64,000 nucleotides of DNA from Aureimonas endophytica. Its GTDB lineage: Bacteria; Pseudomonadota; Alphaproteobacteria; Rhizobiales; Rhizobiaceae. Below the pieces are notes generated by a model. The model was not told the DNA's origin. It saw only the letters and a program-made list of their open reading frames with translations, and made no database searches. This document shows positions 54,561 to 63,108 of the stretch, one piece after another (the stretch's first letter is position 1; every line of letters begins with the position of its first letter). Position numbers and translations under genes: made by a program. The stretch lies in NCBI RefSeq assembly GCF_014642635.1, contig NZ_BMIQ01000004.1, positions 62,001 through 126,000 of the forward strand, in the 5' to 3' direction.

Positions 54561-54902
54561 GGGAGCGGGTTCCTTCCGGTGCGGCGCCGCCGGCAAGCCC
54601 CGGCGGTCTCGGCGAAGCGGTCTAGCCGAGAATGCCGGCGGTTTGAACCGGAAAGCGAGCCGGCCCCTTGCCGAACCCGGAATGGACGCGCGCGACCCTC
54701 GCGTATCGGCGGAGCAAAAATTCCGCTTCGCTTTCGTTAGCTGGCTGCATTTCGGAAAGGATATCGCTCTAGGGTGGCGACAGGGGAAAGAATGAGCTGA
54801 CTCGGCGCCGGTCGCGACCATGCGGCACCGCTCCGGCATGGGATGCCGCGAAGCGGGCCGCATCGGTTTTCGGCCGCCCGACGAGGCCAAGGCGCGAATG
54901 GG
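54561..54902. other. Intergenic region upstream of the diguanylate cyclase
   Basis: 342 bp with no gene recognised. A perfect 7-bp inverted repeat TCTCGGC-N11-GCCGAGA lies at 54607-54631. An AT-richer part (about 54716-54770) probably carries a promoter for the rightward gene. Confidence 0.35.
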
Positions 54903-56051
54903 ATGGGTATGCTATATCGAATGCGTTACCCCGAGCCGCGCAGTCGCGTCCTGCGCTGGATCGCCGAAGTCGGGCATGACCTGCCCGAGGATGTGCGCGA
55001 CCGGCTGCGCGCCAGCTTCTTCCTGTCGCCGATCCCTTTGATCATCGGCGCTCTCAACACGATCGCCGTCGCGCTGACCGCCTGTCTGCGGGACGGCCTC
55101 TCGTCGCTGTTCTGGATCGCCGTGGCCGACACGGCGCTGCTCGCCTTCCGCATCGTCCTGATCCGCCGCACCGACGGCCCATCGGACCTCTTGTTCTTCA
55201 CCGGTCTGCTCTGGGCCGCCCTGCTCGCCGCCACCATCCCGATCGTCATGGCCTCGGGCGACCTGCCGATGATCGTCATCCAGGTCGGCTCCGCCTTCTG
55301 CGCCATCGCCGGCATCATCGGCCGCAACTTCGCGGCGCCGCGCTACGCGCTGGCGCAGAGCCTGATGATCGATCTCAGCTTCAAGATCAGCGTCATCTGG
55401 CAATACAAGGAATTCATTCCGCTAGTGCTGTTGCAGTCGGTGATCTTCGTCTGCCTGGAGGTGGCGCTGCTCCGGCAGCAGCGGCAGACGATGATCCGCG
55501 CGATCCACGGCGAGAACGAACACCGCTCGCAATCGCTGACCGATCCCCTGACCGGCCTCCTCAATCGGCGCGGCCTCGCGGAGGCCTTCGCGGACCGCGC
55601 CGACGCGGCCGCCGCGCCGGTGCTGTTCTATCTCGATCTCGACGGCTTCAAGCAGGTCAACGACCGGCATGGCCATGCGGTCGGCGATCAGCTTCTCGGA
55701 CAGGTGGCCGAGCGGCTGCGGGAGATCACCGGGCCGACGGCCACTATCTGCCGGCTCGGCGGCGACGAATTCGTGCTCGTGACCGATCTCGCCGACAGGG
55801 CCGCCATCCGCCTGCTCGGCGCCCGGCTGGTGGCGGAACTCGGCATTCCCTACCGTCTCGGCGAGTCGATCCTCGCCCGGATCGGCGTCAGCATCGGCGT
55901 CGGCCTCGCCGAGGCCGAGGGCGAGGCGCTCGCCGCCATGATGGCGCGGGCCGACGAGGCGCTCTACGTGAGCAAGGCGCAGGGCAAGGGGCGCTGCATC
56001 CTCTTCGACGGCGCCGCCTGCCCCGTGCCGGGGCGGACGGCGGTCGCCTGA
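54903..56051 (+). CDS. Membrane-bound diguanylate cyclase
   Basis: A 382-residue protein that should make cyclic di-GMP. The N-terminal half has about six membrane segments (FFLSPIPLIIGALNTIAVAL, FWIAVADTALLAFRIVLI, LLFFTGLLWAALLAATIPIV and others). The GGDEF domain is intact: DPLTGLLNRRG, YLDLDGFKQVNDRHGHAVGD, ICRLGGDEFVLVTDL. The inhibitory I-site RxxD is missing at its usual place before GGDEF, so product inhibition may be weak. No EAL domain is attached. ATG 54903. Confidence 0.93.
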   Translation: MGMLYRMRYPEPRSRVLRWIAEVGHDLPEDVRDRLRASFFLSPIPLIIGALNTIAVALTACLRDGLSSLFWIAVADTALLAFRIVLIRRTDGPSDLLFFTGLLWAALLAATIPIVMASGDLPMIVIQVGSAFCAIAGIIGRNFAAPRYALAQSLMIDLSFKISVIWQYKEFIPLVLLQSVIFVCLEVALLRQQRQTMIRAIHGENEHRSQSLTDPLTGLLNRRGLAEAFADRADAAAAPVLFYLDLDGFKQVNDRHGHAVGDQLLGQVAERLREITGPTATICRLGGDEFVLVTDLADRAAIRLLGARLVAELGIPYRLGESILARIGVSIGVGLAEAEGEALAAMMARADEALYVSKAQGKGRCILFDGAACPVPGRTAVA

Positions 56052-56060
56052 GCCTGCCTG

Positions 56061-57725
56061 CTAACGCTGCCGGCTTTCCCAATCCGGCTCCAGAACCGGC
56101 TGCAATCGCTCCGGCGCCAGAAGGGCGCGGCCGAGAATATGGTCGGCCGCCTTCTCCCCCGTCATGATCGAGGGCGCGTTGAGATTGCCGTTGGTGACGC
56201 GCGGAAAGATCGAGGAATCGGCGACGCGCAGCGCCTCGACCCCGATCACCCGGCATTGCGGGTCGACCACCGCCAGCGGATCGTCGGCGGCGCCCATCCG
56301 GTTCGCGCCGCAGGGGTGATAGGCGCTTTCGGCATGGTCGCGCACGAAGCGGTCGAGCTCGTCGTCGCTCGCCACCGCCGCGCCCGGCTGGATCTCCGGG
56401 CCGCGATAGGGATCGAAGGCGCCCTGGGCGAAGATCTCGCGCGTCAGCCGCAGCGCCTGGCGGAAGTCGCGCCAGTCCTCCGCGTGGCTCATGTAGTTGA
56501 AGCGGATGGAGGGCGGCGCCTCCGCCCCCGCGCCGGTGAGCCGGATCTCGCCGCGCGACTTCGAGCGCATCGGCCCGACATGGACCTGGAAGCCATGGCC
56601 CTCCGCCGCCGCCTGTCCGTCGTAGCGGATCGCGGCGGGCAGGAAATGATACTGGATGTCGGGATAGTCGACGCCGGCGGCCGAGCGGATGAAGGCGCAG
56701 GATTCGAAATGGTTGGTGGCGCCATGGCCGGTATGGAGCAGCATCCATTCCATGCCGATCTGCCCCTTGGCGAAGAGGTTCAGATAGCCGTTGAGGGTGA
56801 TCGGCTGGGTGCAGGCCTGCTGGACATAGACCTCCAGATGGTCTTGGAGATTCTTGCCGACACCGGCGCGCGGCACGCGCGGCTCGACGCCGGCGGCCGC
56901 GAGCTCCGCCGCCGGGCCGATGCCGGAGCGCAGGAGGAGAAGCGGCGAGTTGATCGCGCCGGCGGCGAGGATCACCTCCTTGCGGGCGCGGATCTCGCCG
57001 AGCCGGCGATGGCCGCGCTTCACCGCGACGCCGCGCGCCCGGCCGTTTTCCAGGACGACATGCGTCGCCTCGGCCGTGCGCAGCCGGCAGTTCGCCCGGC
57101 GCAGGGCCGGCCGCAGATAGGCATTGGCCGCCGACCAGCGCCGGCCGCGCCAGATCGTGTGCTGCATCGGGCCGAAGCCCTCCTGCGCGGCGGCGTTGTA
57201 GTCCTCCGTCACCGGATAGCCGGCCTGCCGGCCCGCCTCGATGAAGGCGGCATAGAGCGGGTTCCGCATCTCGCCGCGCTTGACGTTGAGCGGCCCGAGC
57301 AGCCCGCGCCAGAGGGGATCGCCGCCCTCCATCGCCTCCATGCGCTTGAAATAGGGAAGCACGTCGGCATAGGCCCAGCCCTCGGCCCCCGTTTGCGCCC
57401 AATGGTCGAAATCCTTCGCATGGCCGCGCACATAGACCATGCCGTTGATCGAGGAGGAGCCGCCGATCACCCGGCCGCGCGGCGTCTGGAGACGGCGGCC
57501 GCCCAGCGCCGCCTCGGGCTCCGCCCGGTAGCCCCAGTCGTAGCGGCGCATGTTCATCGGCATCGACAGCGCGCCGGGCATCTGGATGAACGGGCCGGCA
57601 TCCGTGCCGCCCGCCTCGATCACGAGAACGTCCGCCGCGCCGCTTTCCGACAGGCGATAGGCGAGGGCGCAGCCGGCCGAGCCGGAGCCGACGATTACAT
57701 AGTCGGCCTCGTCGAGGACGTGCAT
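56061..57725 (-). CDS. GMC-family choline dehydrogenase (BetA-like)
   Basis: A 554-residue flavoprotein of the glucose-methanol-choline oxidoreductase family. FAD motif [17 protein letters not shown] near the start, GMC signature [18 protein letters not shown], the [17 protein letters not shown] block, and [13 protein letters not shown] as in choline dehydrogenase. The C-terminal active-site stretch is [12 protein letters not shown]. Choline to betaine aldehyde oxidation is likely, but no betB or betI is nearby, so another alcohol is possible. It is convergent with the cyclase gene, with 9 bp between. Confidence 0.88.
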   Translation of the reverse strand: MHVLDEADYVIVGSGSAGCALAYRLSESGAADVLVIEAGGTDAGPFIQMPGALSMPMNMRRYDWGYRAEPEAALGGRRLQTPRGRVIGGSSSINGMVYVRGHAKDFDHWAQTGAEGWAYADVLPYFKRMEAMEGGDPLWRGLLGPLNVKRGEMRNPLYAAFIEAGRQAGYPVTEDYNAAAQEGFGPMQHTIWRGRRWSAANAYLRPALRRANCRLRTAEATHVVLENGRARGVAVKRGHRRLGEIRARKEVILAAGAINSPLLLLRSGIGPAAELAAAGVEPRVPRAGVGKNLQDHLEVYVQQACTQPITLNGYLNLFAKGQIGMEWMLLHTGHGATNHFESCAFIRSAAGVDYPDIQYHFLPAAIRYDGQAAAEGHGFQVHVGPMRSKSRGEIRLTGAGAEAPPSIRFNYMSHAEDWRDFRQALRLTREIFAQGAFDPYRGPEIQPGAAVASDDELDRFVRDHAESAYHPCGANRMGAADDPLAVVDPQCRVIGVEALRVADSSIFPRVTNGNLNAPSIMTGEKAADHILGRALLAPERLQPVLEPDWESRQR

Positions 57726-57972
57726 GAAAGGGTCTCCGCTCCGCGCCAAGGCCTCTGGATGCCAAAAGCCGTCCGCCCCCTATCGCCTCGCCGCGACGTA
57801 TCCATGTCGGATTGCGCTCCGCGCAAGGCGCGGAACACGCGCGATTGACCGCCGGAAGGCGCGGATTGTCATATAGGCGCTGTATGGAGCCAGGCCGGAC
57901 CGCCCGCGTCGCGGGTGGTCCGGGCGTCCCGTCCGGGCGCGTTCCCGATCGAAGCCTCAAGCGGAGCCCCCG

Positions 57973-59577
57973 ATGCCGCGTCTCTCCCCGACCTTCCTCC
58001 TTCTCGCCGGTACGATGCTCGCCACCCTGCCGGCCAAAGCCGACTATGCGCTGACCATCCTCCATATCAACGACTTCCACAGCCGCATCGAGCCGATCAA
58101 CAAGACCGATTCGACCTGCACGCCGAAGGACGAGGAGGCGAAGGCCTGTTTCGGCGGCATCGCCCGGCTGAAGACGGCGATCGACGCCCATCGCAAGGAC
58201 GATGCCAATATCCTGCTGCTCGACGCGGGCGACCAGTTCCAGGGCTCGCTGTTCTACACGACCTATAAGGGCCGCGACGCCGCCGAGTTCATGAACCATA
58301 TCGGCTTCGAGGCGATGGCCGTCGGCAATCACGAATTCGACGACGGGCCGCCGACGCTCGCCGATTTCGCCAACCGCATCCATTTCCCGCTGCTCACCGC
58401 CAATATCGACCTTTCGGGCGAGCCGGACCTGAAGGCCGGCATCCTGCCCTTCACCGTGGTCGAGAAGGGCGGCGAGAAGCTCGGCATCGTCGGCCTTTCG
58501 CCGCGGGAAACGCCGGAACTGTCGAGCCCCGGCAAGGCTCTCGTCTTCGAGGACCCGATCCCCGCCGCCCGCCGCGCGGTGGCGGCGCTGGAAGAGCAGG
58601 GTATCGACAAGATCGTCCTCCTCAGCCATTCCGGCTACGAGACGGACAAGCGCATCGCGGCGGCGGTGGACGGCATCGACGTGATCGTCGGCGGCCATTC
58701 GCACACGCTTCTTTCCAACAGCGACAAGGCGGCGGCCGGTCCCTATCCGACGCTGGTGAAGAACCCGAGCGGCCGCGAGGTGCCGATCGTCCAGGCCGCC
58801 TCCTACGGCAAGTATCTCGGCGAGGTGCATCTCGTCTTCGACGATGCCGGCAACGTCACCTCGGCCAAGGGCGACCCGATCCTGCTCGACGCCTCGATCG
58901 CCGAGGATGCCGAGTTCAAGGCGCGCGTCGCCGAACTCGCCAAGCCTCTGGAGGAGATGCGGGCGAAGGTCGTGGCCAAGGTGGCCGGCCCGGTCGACGG
59001 CAATCGCGACACCTGCCGGCTCGGCGAATGTTCGATGGGCGTCCTCGTCACCGACGCGATGCTCGACCGGGTGAAGGACCAGGGCGTGTCGATCGCCATC
59101 ATGAATGGCGGGGGCCTGCGCGCCTCGATCGACGAAGGCGACGTCACCATGGGCGAGGTGCTGACGGTGCTGCCCTTCCAGAACACGCTCGCCACCTTCC
59201 GCCTGAAGGGCGCGGAGATCGTCGCGGCGCTGGAGAACGGCGTGTCGCAGGTGCAGGATCGCGCCGGCCGCTTCCCGCAGGTCGCCGGCCTCCAGATCGA
59301 CTGGTCGCCGCAGGGCGTCGCCGGCGAGAACCGCATCCGCGCCGTCCGGGTGAAGTCCGGCGATGCCTGGGTGCCGATCGACCCCGCCGCGACCTATGGC
59401 GTCGTGTCCAACAACTACATGCGGACCGGCGGCGACGGCTATAAAGTCTTCGCGGAGAAGGCGGTGGACGCCTACGACTACGGCCCGACGCTGGAAACCG
59501 TGGTGATCGACTATCTCGCCAAACAGAACGGCGCCTACCAGCCGCATGTCGATGGTCGGATCAAGACGGTGGACTGA
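57973..59577 (+). CDS. Periplasmic 5'-nucleotidase / metallophosphatase (UshA-like)
   Basis: A 534-residue exported two-domain enzyme. A signal peptide (LLLAGTMLATLPAKA) ends near residue 24. The metallophosphatase part has ILHINDFHSRIEP, DAGDQFQGS, VGNHEFDDGP and VGGHSHTLLSN. The C-terminal nucleotidase domain contains MNGGGLRASIDEGDVTMGEV and the substrate-binding NNYMRTGGDGY. It should dephosphorylate nucleotides for phosphate or nucleoside uptake. It is divergent from the BetA-like gene and followed by a REP array. Confidence 0.94.
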   Translation: MPRLSPTFLLLAGTMLATLPAKADYALTILHINDFHSRIEPINKTDSTCTPKDEEAKACFGGIARLKTAIDAHRKDDANILLLDAGDQFQGSLFYTTYKGRDAAEFMNHIGFEAMAVGNHEFDDGPPTLADFANRIHFPLLTANIDLSGEPDLKAGILPFTVVEKGGEKLGIVGLSPRETPELSSPGKALVFEDPIPAARRAVAALEEQGIDKIVLLSHSGYETDKRIAAAVDGIDVIVGGHSHTLLSNSDKAAAGPYPTLVKNPSGREVPIVQAASYGKYLGEVHLVFDDAGNVTSAKGDPILLDASIAEDAEFKARVAELAKPLEEMRAKVVAKVAGPVDGNRDTCRLGECSMGVLVTDAMLDRVKDQGVSIAIMNGGGLRASIDEGDVTMGEVLTVLPFQNTLATFRLKGAEIVAALENGVSQVQDRAGRFPQVAGLQIDWSPQGVAGENRIRAVRVKSGDAWVPIDPAATYGVVSNNYMRTGGDGYKVFAEKAVDAYDYGPTLETVVIDYLAKQNGAYQPHVDGRIKTVD

Positions 59578-59606
59578 GGCGACGACGGGGGGTGCGGGAG
59601 GGCGCC

Positions 59607-59743
59607 TTTCCTCTCCCCTGCGGGGAGAGGGTGGCCGCGAAGCGGCCGGGTGAGGGGCCTGCGGCGGTGGAGATCATCCAAAGGCCCCTCGGCTCCGCCG
59701 ACCCCTCATCGCCTGCCGGCACTTCTCCCCGCAGGGGAGAAGA
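59607..59743. repeat. REP-like element, family A copy 4
   Basis: Left hairpin CTCTCCCC-TGC-GGGGAGAG, then GGCCGCGAAGCGGCC; right arm CTTCTCCCC-GCA-GGGGAGAAG. First unit of an A-B-A array in the 606-bp gap between the nucleotidase and ROK genes. Confidence 0.85.
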
Positions 59744-59805
59744 AGGCGGTGGTGCGGCCGCACCTTCTCGCAAGCTGGCAGAACAGGCACGGACGGCTCC
59801 ATTGC

Positions 59806-59953
59806 GTCCCTCTCCCGAGCCGGGAGAGGGTGCCGGCAGGCGGGTGAGGGAGCCGTGGGGTGCTGACGTCGGCATTCGCCATTAGGTGCTGACGCTGGCG
59901 CTCTACGGCTCCCTCATCCCGCTGCCGCGACCTTCTCCCGACTCGGGAGAAGG
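59806..59953. repeat. REP-like element, family B copy 5
   Basis: Left hairpin CTCTCCCG-AGC-CGGGAGAG; right arm CTTCTCCCG-ACT-CGGGAGAAG. The spacer between halves is longer than in copies B3 and B4. Confidence 0.85.
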
Positions 59954-60020
59954 GGAGGCTTTGCGGCCTTTGCCTTTTCGGCACCGGAGAAGCAGTGTGG
60001 CGGGGAGAAGGAAAGGCTCC

Positions 60021-60155
60021 CTTCCTCTCCCCTGCGGGGAGAGGGTGGCCGCGAAGCGGCCGGGTGAGGGGCCTGCGGCGGTGGAGATCATCCAAAGCCG
60101 CTCGGCTGCGCCGACCCCTCATCGCCTGCCGGCACTTCTCCCCGCAGGGAAGAAG
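60021..60155. repeat. REP-like element, family A copy 5
   Basis: Left hairpin CTCTCCCC-TGC-GGGGAGAG intact; the right arm has one base change (GGGAAGAAG in place of GGGGAGAAG), which weakens its stem. Confidence 0.85.
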
Positions 60156-60183
60156 AACGCAGCGAATAAGCCGGCTTACCATC

Positions 60184-61386
60184 TCATCCGATCGTTCGCT
60201 GGTCGAGCAGGAAGCGGTCGAAGAAGGGGAGGCTGGCGGCGCCGAGTTCGCGGGCGGCCGTGCCGATCGTGCCGGCGCGGATCTCCACCGGCAGGAGGCC
60301 CGGCAGATGGGCGCGGGGCATGAGGTCGCGCGTCGCCGCGACGAGGCGGTCGCGGATCGCCGGCGGCAGGCTGCCGTCGATCACCGCGCATTCGAAATCG
60401 TAGACGGCGCTCGCCGCGACGGTCGCGTGGGCGAGGCCCGCCGCGACGCCCTCGATCCAGCGCTCCGCCAGATCACCGAGCTCGGGCCAGTCGTTCTCCT
60501 GGCGCCAGAGATCGCGCGGGTCGCGGCCCGCCTCGGCCATCGCCTTTTCGAGAAGGTGGATGGAGGCGGCGTTGATGAGCTGGCCGAGGCCGCCGCCCGG
60601 CAGCGGCACCGGCATCGAGCCGAGCGCGCCCGCATTGTTGCGCCGGCCGGGCAGGAGATGGCCGTTCACGACGATGCCGCCGCCGACAAAGGTGCCGATG
60701 AAGAAATAGACGAAATCCATCGAGCCGAGCGTGCCGAAGACCTGCTCGGCGGCGCAGGCCGCCGTGCCGTCATTGGCGACATGCACCGCAAGGCCGGTGA
60801 GATCGCCGATCAGCGCCGTCATGTCGGCCTCTCGCCATTCGTCCATCGTGCCGGGCGGCGTGCCGATCTCCTCGGCCCAGTCCCAGATCTCGAAGGGAAT
60901 GGCGACGCCGATGCCGGCGATGCGGGCGCGGCGCGCCGGATCGAGGCGGCCGGCGAGCTCGGCGAAGGCGGTGCCGACGAAGCCGGCGATGCCGGCCAGC
61001 GTCGGAAAGGGATAGGTCTGACGCACCCGGCCGCGCACCGTGCCGACGAGATCCATCAGCACCATGTCGGCCGAGCGGCGGCCGATCTTCAGCCCGACGG
61101 CGAAGGCGCCGTCCGGATTGAGCCGCATCGGCACCGAGGGCTGGCCGACGCGCCCGCGCTGCGGCGCCTCGCGCAGCACCAGTTCCTCCTGCTCCAGCGC
61201 CCGCACGATCACCGAGGCGGTCTGGGGCGAAAGGCCGGTGCGCCGCGCGATCTCGGCTTTCGCGATCACGCCCTCGGCGCGGATCAGCGTCAGCACCGCC
61301 CGTTCGTTATAGGCGCGCAGGCCCGACTGGTTCGTGCCGCGCAGCCGGTCGTCGGCGCTCATCGAGGGCGCCGTGGTCTCGCTCAT
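60184..61386 (-). CDS. ROK family transcriptional regulator (NagC/XylR type)
   Basis: A 400-residue sugar-responsive regulator. The N-terminal winged helix-turn-helix (VIAKAEIARRTGLSPQTASV) is followed by a ROK kinase-like domain with HVANDGTAACAAEQVFG and GGGIVVNGHLLPGRRNNAGA. The zinc-binding CxCGxxGC motif of most ROK proteins is missing; the region reads GSMPVPLPGGGLGQLI. It therefore binds sugar through an altered site or not at all. It is divergent from frcB and probably regulates the sugar transporter. The ATG at 61386 has a GGGAGGAT site. Confidence 0.92.
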   Translation of the reverse strand: MSETTAPSMSADDRLRGTNQSGLRAYNERAVLTLIRAEGVIAKAEIARRTGLSPQTASVIVRALEQEELVLREAPQRGRVGQPSVPMRLNPDGAFAVGLKIGRRSADMVLMDLVGTVRGRVRQTYPFPTLAGIAGFVGTAFAELAGRLDPARRARIAGIGVAIPFEIWDWAEEIGTPPGTMDEWREADMTALIGDLTGLAVHVANDGTAACAAEQVFGTLGSMDFVYFFIGTFVGGGIVVNGHLLPGRRNNAGALGSMPVPLPGGGLGQLINAASIHLLEKAMAEAGRDPRDLWRQENDWPELGDLAERWIEGVAAGLAHATVAASAVYDFECAVIDGSLPPAIRDRLVAATRDLMPRAHLPGLLPVEIRAGTIGTAARELGAASLPFFDRFLLDQRTIG

Positions 61387-61773
61387 CGCCTCATCCTCCC
61401 GCCGCGGCCCTCCATGCCACGGCTCATCCGCGATCGGCGGCGGGACCAGGGTCCGGCGCGCCGTTGCCACGCCGACCCCGCGACCCTTAGTCGCCCACCG
61501 ATCGCCCGTTCCATCCGCCCCTTGCGAGGGAGGACGGCTCGGCTCATCCTGCCCGAACGGCAGAAAACGGATGCCGCCGCGGCCAGCCTGGGGAGGACGG
61601 GCGGCGATGTCCGACAGCCGAACGACGACGAGAATGGACCCGCTCGATAATTAAATCCATCTGATTTATTTATCTTGACTCCAGTTTCGACCCGGTGTTT
61701 GTGAAGGAATGCGCGCGACGAGGAGGTCGCGGCAGCCGGCCCGCTGGCCCGGCTTGTTTCGGGAGGAATATCT
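61387..61773. promoter_or_regulatory. ROK-frcB intergenic control region
   Basis: 387 bp between divergent genes. The part near 61646-61680 is strikingly AT-rich and contains TAAATC-CATCT-GATTTA (61652-61668), a perfect inverted repeat and the likely ROK operator, followed by TTGACT (61675-61680), a possible -35 element for frcB. Confidence 0.55.
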
Positions 61774-62808
61774 GTGACCTTGAAGTCGCTTGTCGTCACC
61801 ACTGCGCTCGCCGCCATCGGCAGCCTGGGCCTCGGTCTCGGCGCCGCCAACGCGCAGGCCGCGCCGCTCGTCTGCCTCATCACCAAGACCGACACCAATC
61901 CCTTCTTCGTCAAGATGAAGGAAGGCGCGCTCGCCAAGGCCAAGGAAGTCGGCGTCAATCTCCAGACCTATGCCGGCAAGATCGACGGCGATGTCGACAG
62001 CCAGGTCCAGGCGATCGAGAGCTGCATCGCCGGCGGCGCCAAGGGCATCCTGATCACCGCCTCGGACACGAAGGCGATCGTGCCGAAGGTGAAGCAGGCG
62101 CGCGACGCCGGCATCCTGGTGATCGCGCTCGACACAGCGCTGGAGCCGATCGACTCGGCCGACGCCACCTTCGCCACCGACAATTTCGAGGCCGGCAAGC
62201 TGATCGGCGAATGGGCGAAGACGACGCTCGGCGACAAGGCCAAGGACGCCAAGATCGCCTTCCTCGACCTCATCCCGGCCCAGCCCTCCGTCGACGTCAT
62301 GCGCGACCAGGGCTTCATGACCGGCTTCGGCATCGACGTGAAGAACAAGGGCGTCATCGGCGACGAGAGCGATCCGCGCATCGCCGGCCACGACATCACC
62401 AACGGCAACGAGGAAGGCGGGCGCACCGCCATGGAGAACCTGCTCCAGAAGGATCCCTCGATCAACGTCGTCTACACGATCAACGAGCCGGCCGCCGCCG
62501 GCGCCTACGAGGCGCTGAAGGCCGTCGGCATGGAGAAGCAGGTCACCATCGTCTCGATCGACGGCGGCTGCCCGGGCGTCAAGAACGTCAAGGCCGGCAT
62601 CATCGGCGCGACCTCCATGCAATATCCGCTGAAGATGGCGGCGCTCGGCGTCGAGGCGGTGAAGAAGTTCGCCGAGACCGGCCAGAAGCCGGAAAAGACC
62701 GCCGGCCTCGACTTCACCAATACCGGTGTCGACCTCATCACCGACAAGCCGGCCGCCGGCCTGAAGTCCATGACCTCGGACGAGGGCGCGAAGGCCTGCT
62801 GGGGCTGA
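61774..62808 (+). CDS. frcB: Sugar ABC transporter periplasmic binding protein, FrcB-like
   Basis: A 344-residue periplasmic sugar-binding protein. The signal peptide ends near residue 29 (GLGAANAQA). The mature protein has [78 protein letters not shown] and [17 protein letters not shown], which match the fructose/mannose/ribose-binding FrcB of Sinorhizobium. GTG start behind a strong GGGAGGA site. frcC follows. The ROK regulator is divergent. Confidence 0.93.
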   Translation: MTLKSLVVTTALAAIGSLGLGLGAANAQAAPLVCLITKTDTNPFFVKMKEGALAKAKEVGVNLQTYAGKIDGDVDSQVQAIESCIAGGAKGILITASDTKAIVPKVKQARDAGILVIALDTALEPIDSADATFATDNFEAGKLIGEWAKTTLGDKAKDAKIAFLDLIPAQPSVDVMRDQGFMTGFGIDVKNKGVIGDESDPRIAGHDITNGNEEGGRTAMENLLQKDPSINVVYTINEPAAAGAYEALKAVGMEKQVTIVSIDGGCPGVKNVKAGIIGATSMQYPLKMAALGVEAVKKFAETGQKPEKTAGLDFTNTGVDLITDKPAAGLKSMTSDEGAKACWG

Positions 62809-62819
62809 TCTGACGGACC

Positions 62820-62848
62820 GGGCCGGCGGGCACCGAGCCCACCGGCCC
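62820..62848 (+). repeat. Hairpin 1 after frcB
   Basis: GGGCCGGCGGGC and GCCCACCGGCCC pair at 11 of 12 positions around ACCGA, starting 12 bp after the frcB stop codon. With hairpin 2 it may slow RNA decay or partially end transcription. Confidence 0.6.
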
Positions 62849-62852
62849 CATG

Positions 62853-62895
62853 CGTTCCCGTCCGGCGGCCCCTGGCGGGCCGCCGGACGGGAACG
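62853..62895 (+). terminator. Hairpin 2 after frcB (19-bp perfect stem)
   Basis: Left arm 62853-62871 begins CGTTCCCGTCC and pairs perfectly with 62877-62895, which ends GGACGGGAACG; the loop is CTGGC. There is no U-run after it (ACAAGCCGC). It is more likely an attenuator or mRNA-stabilising hairpin that gives frcB more protein than frcC. Confidence 0.65.
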
Positions 62896-63108
62896 ACAAG
62901 CCGCTCCAACGCGGCAGGACGGGGCGCGTTCGATTTTAAGGAACGCGGCTCCCGCAACGATCAGGAAACGGGCGGGTCCGCCGCCGTGACGACCGCCGCC
63001 GGGCGCCCCGCATTTTTCATCGGCCGCCGGTCCGGAGACGACAACGCAAGGCGACGACGCGTCCGCCGAGATTTCGCGCGTGTTCCCGTGTCGCCAGGAG
63101 GAAAGGCG

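Noticed and set aside
55888-59547. A minus-strand open frame of over 1200 codons across the BetA-like and nucleotidase genes
   Set aside because: It covers recognisable genes in other frames, is Arg/Gly/His-rich without domain structure, and only its lower part merges into real GMC sequence in a different frame. Typical of high-GC antisense frames.
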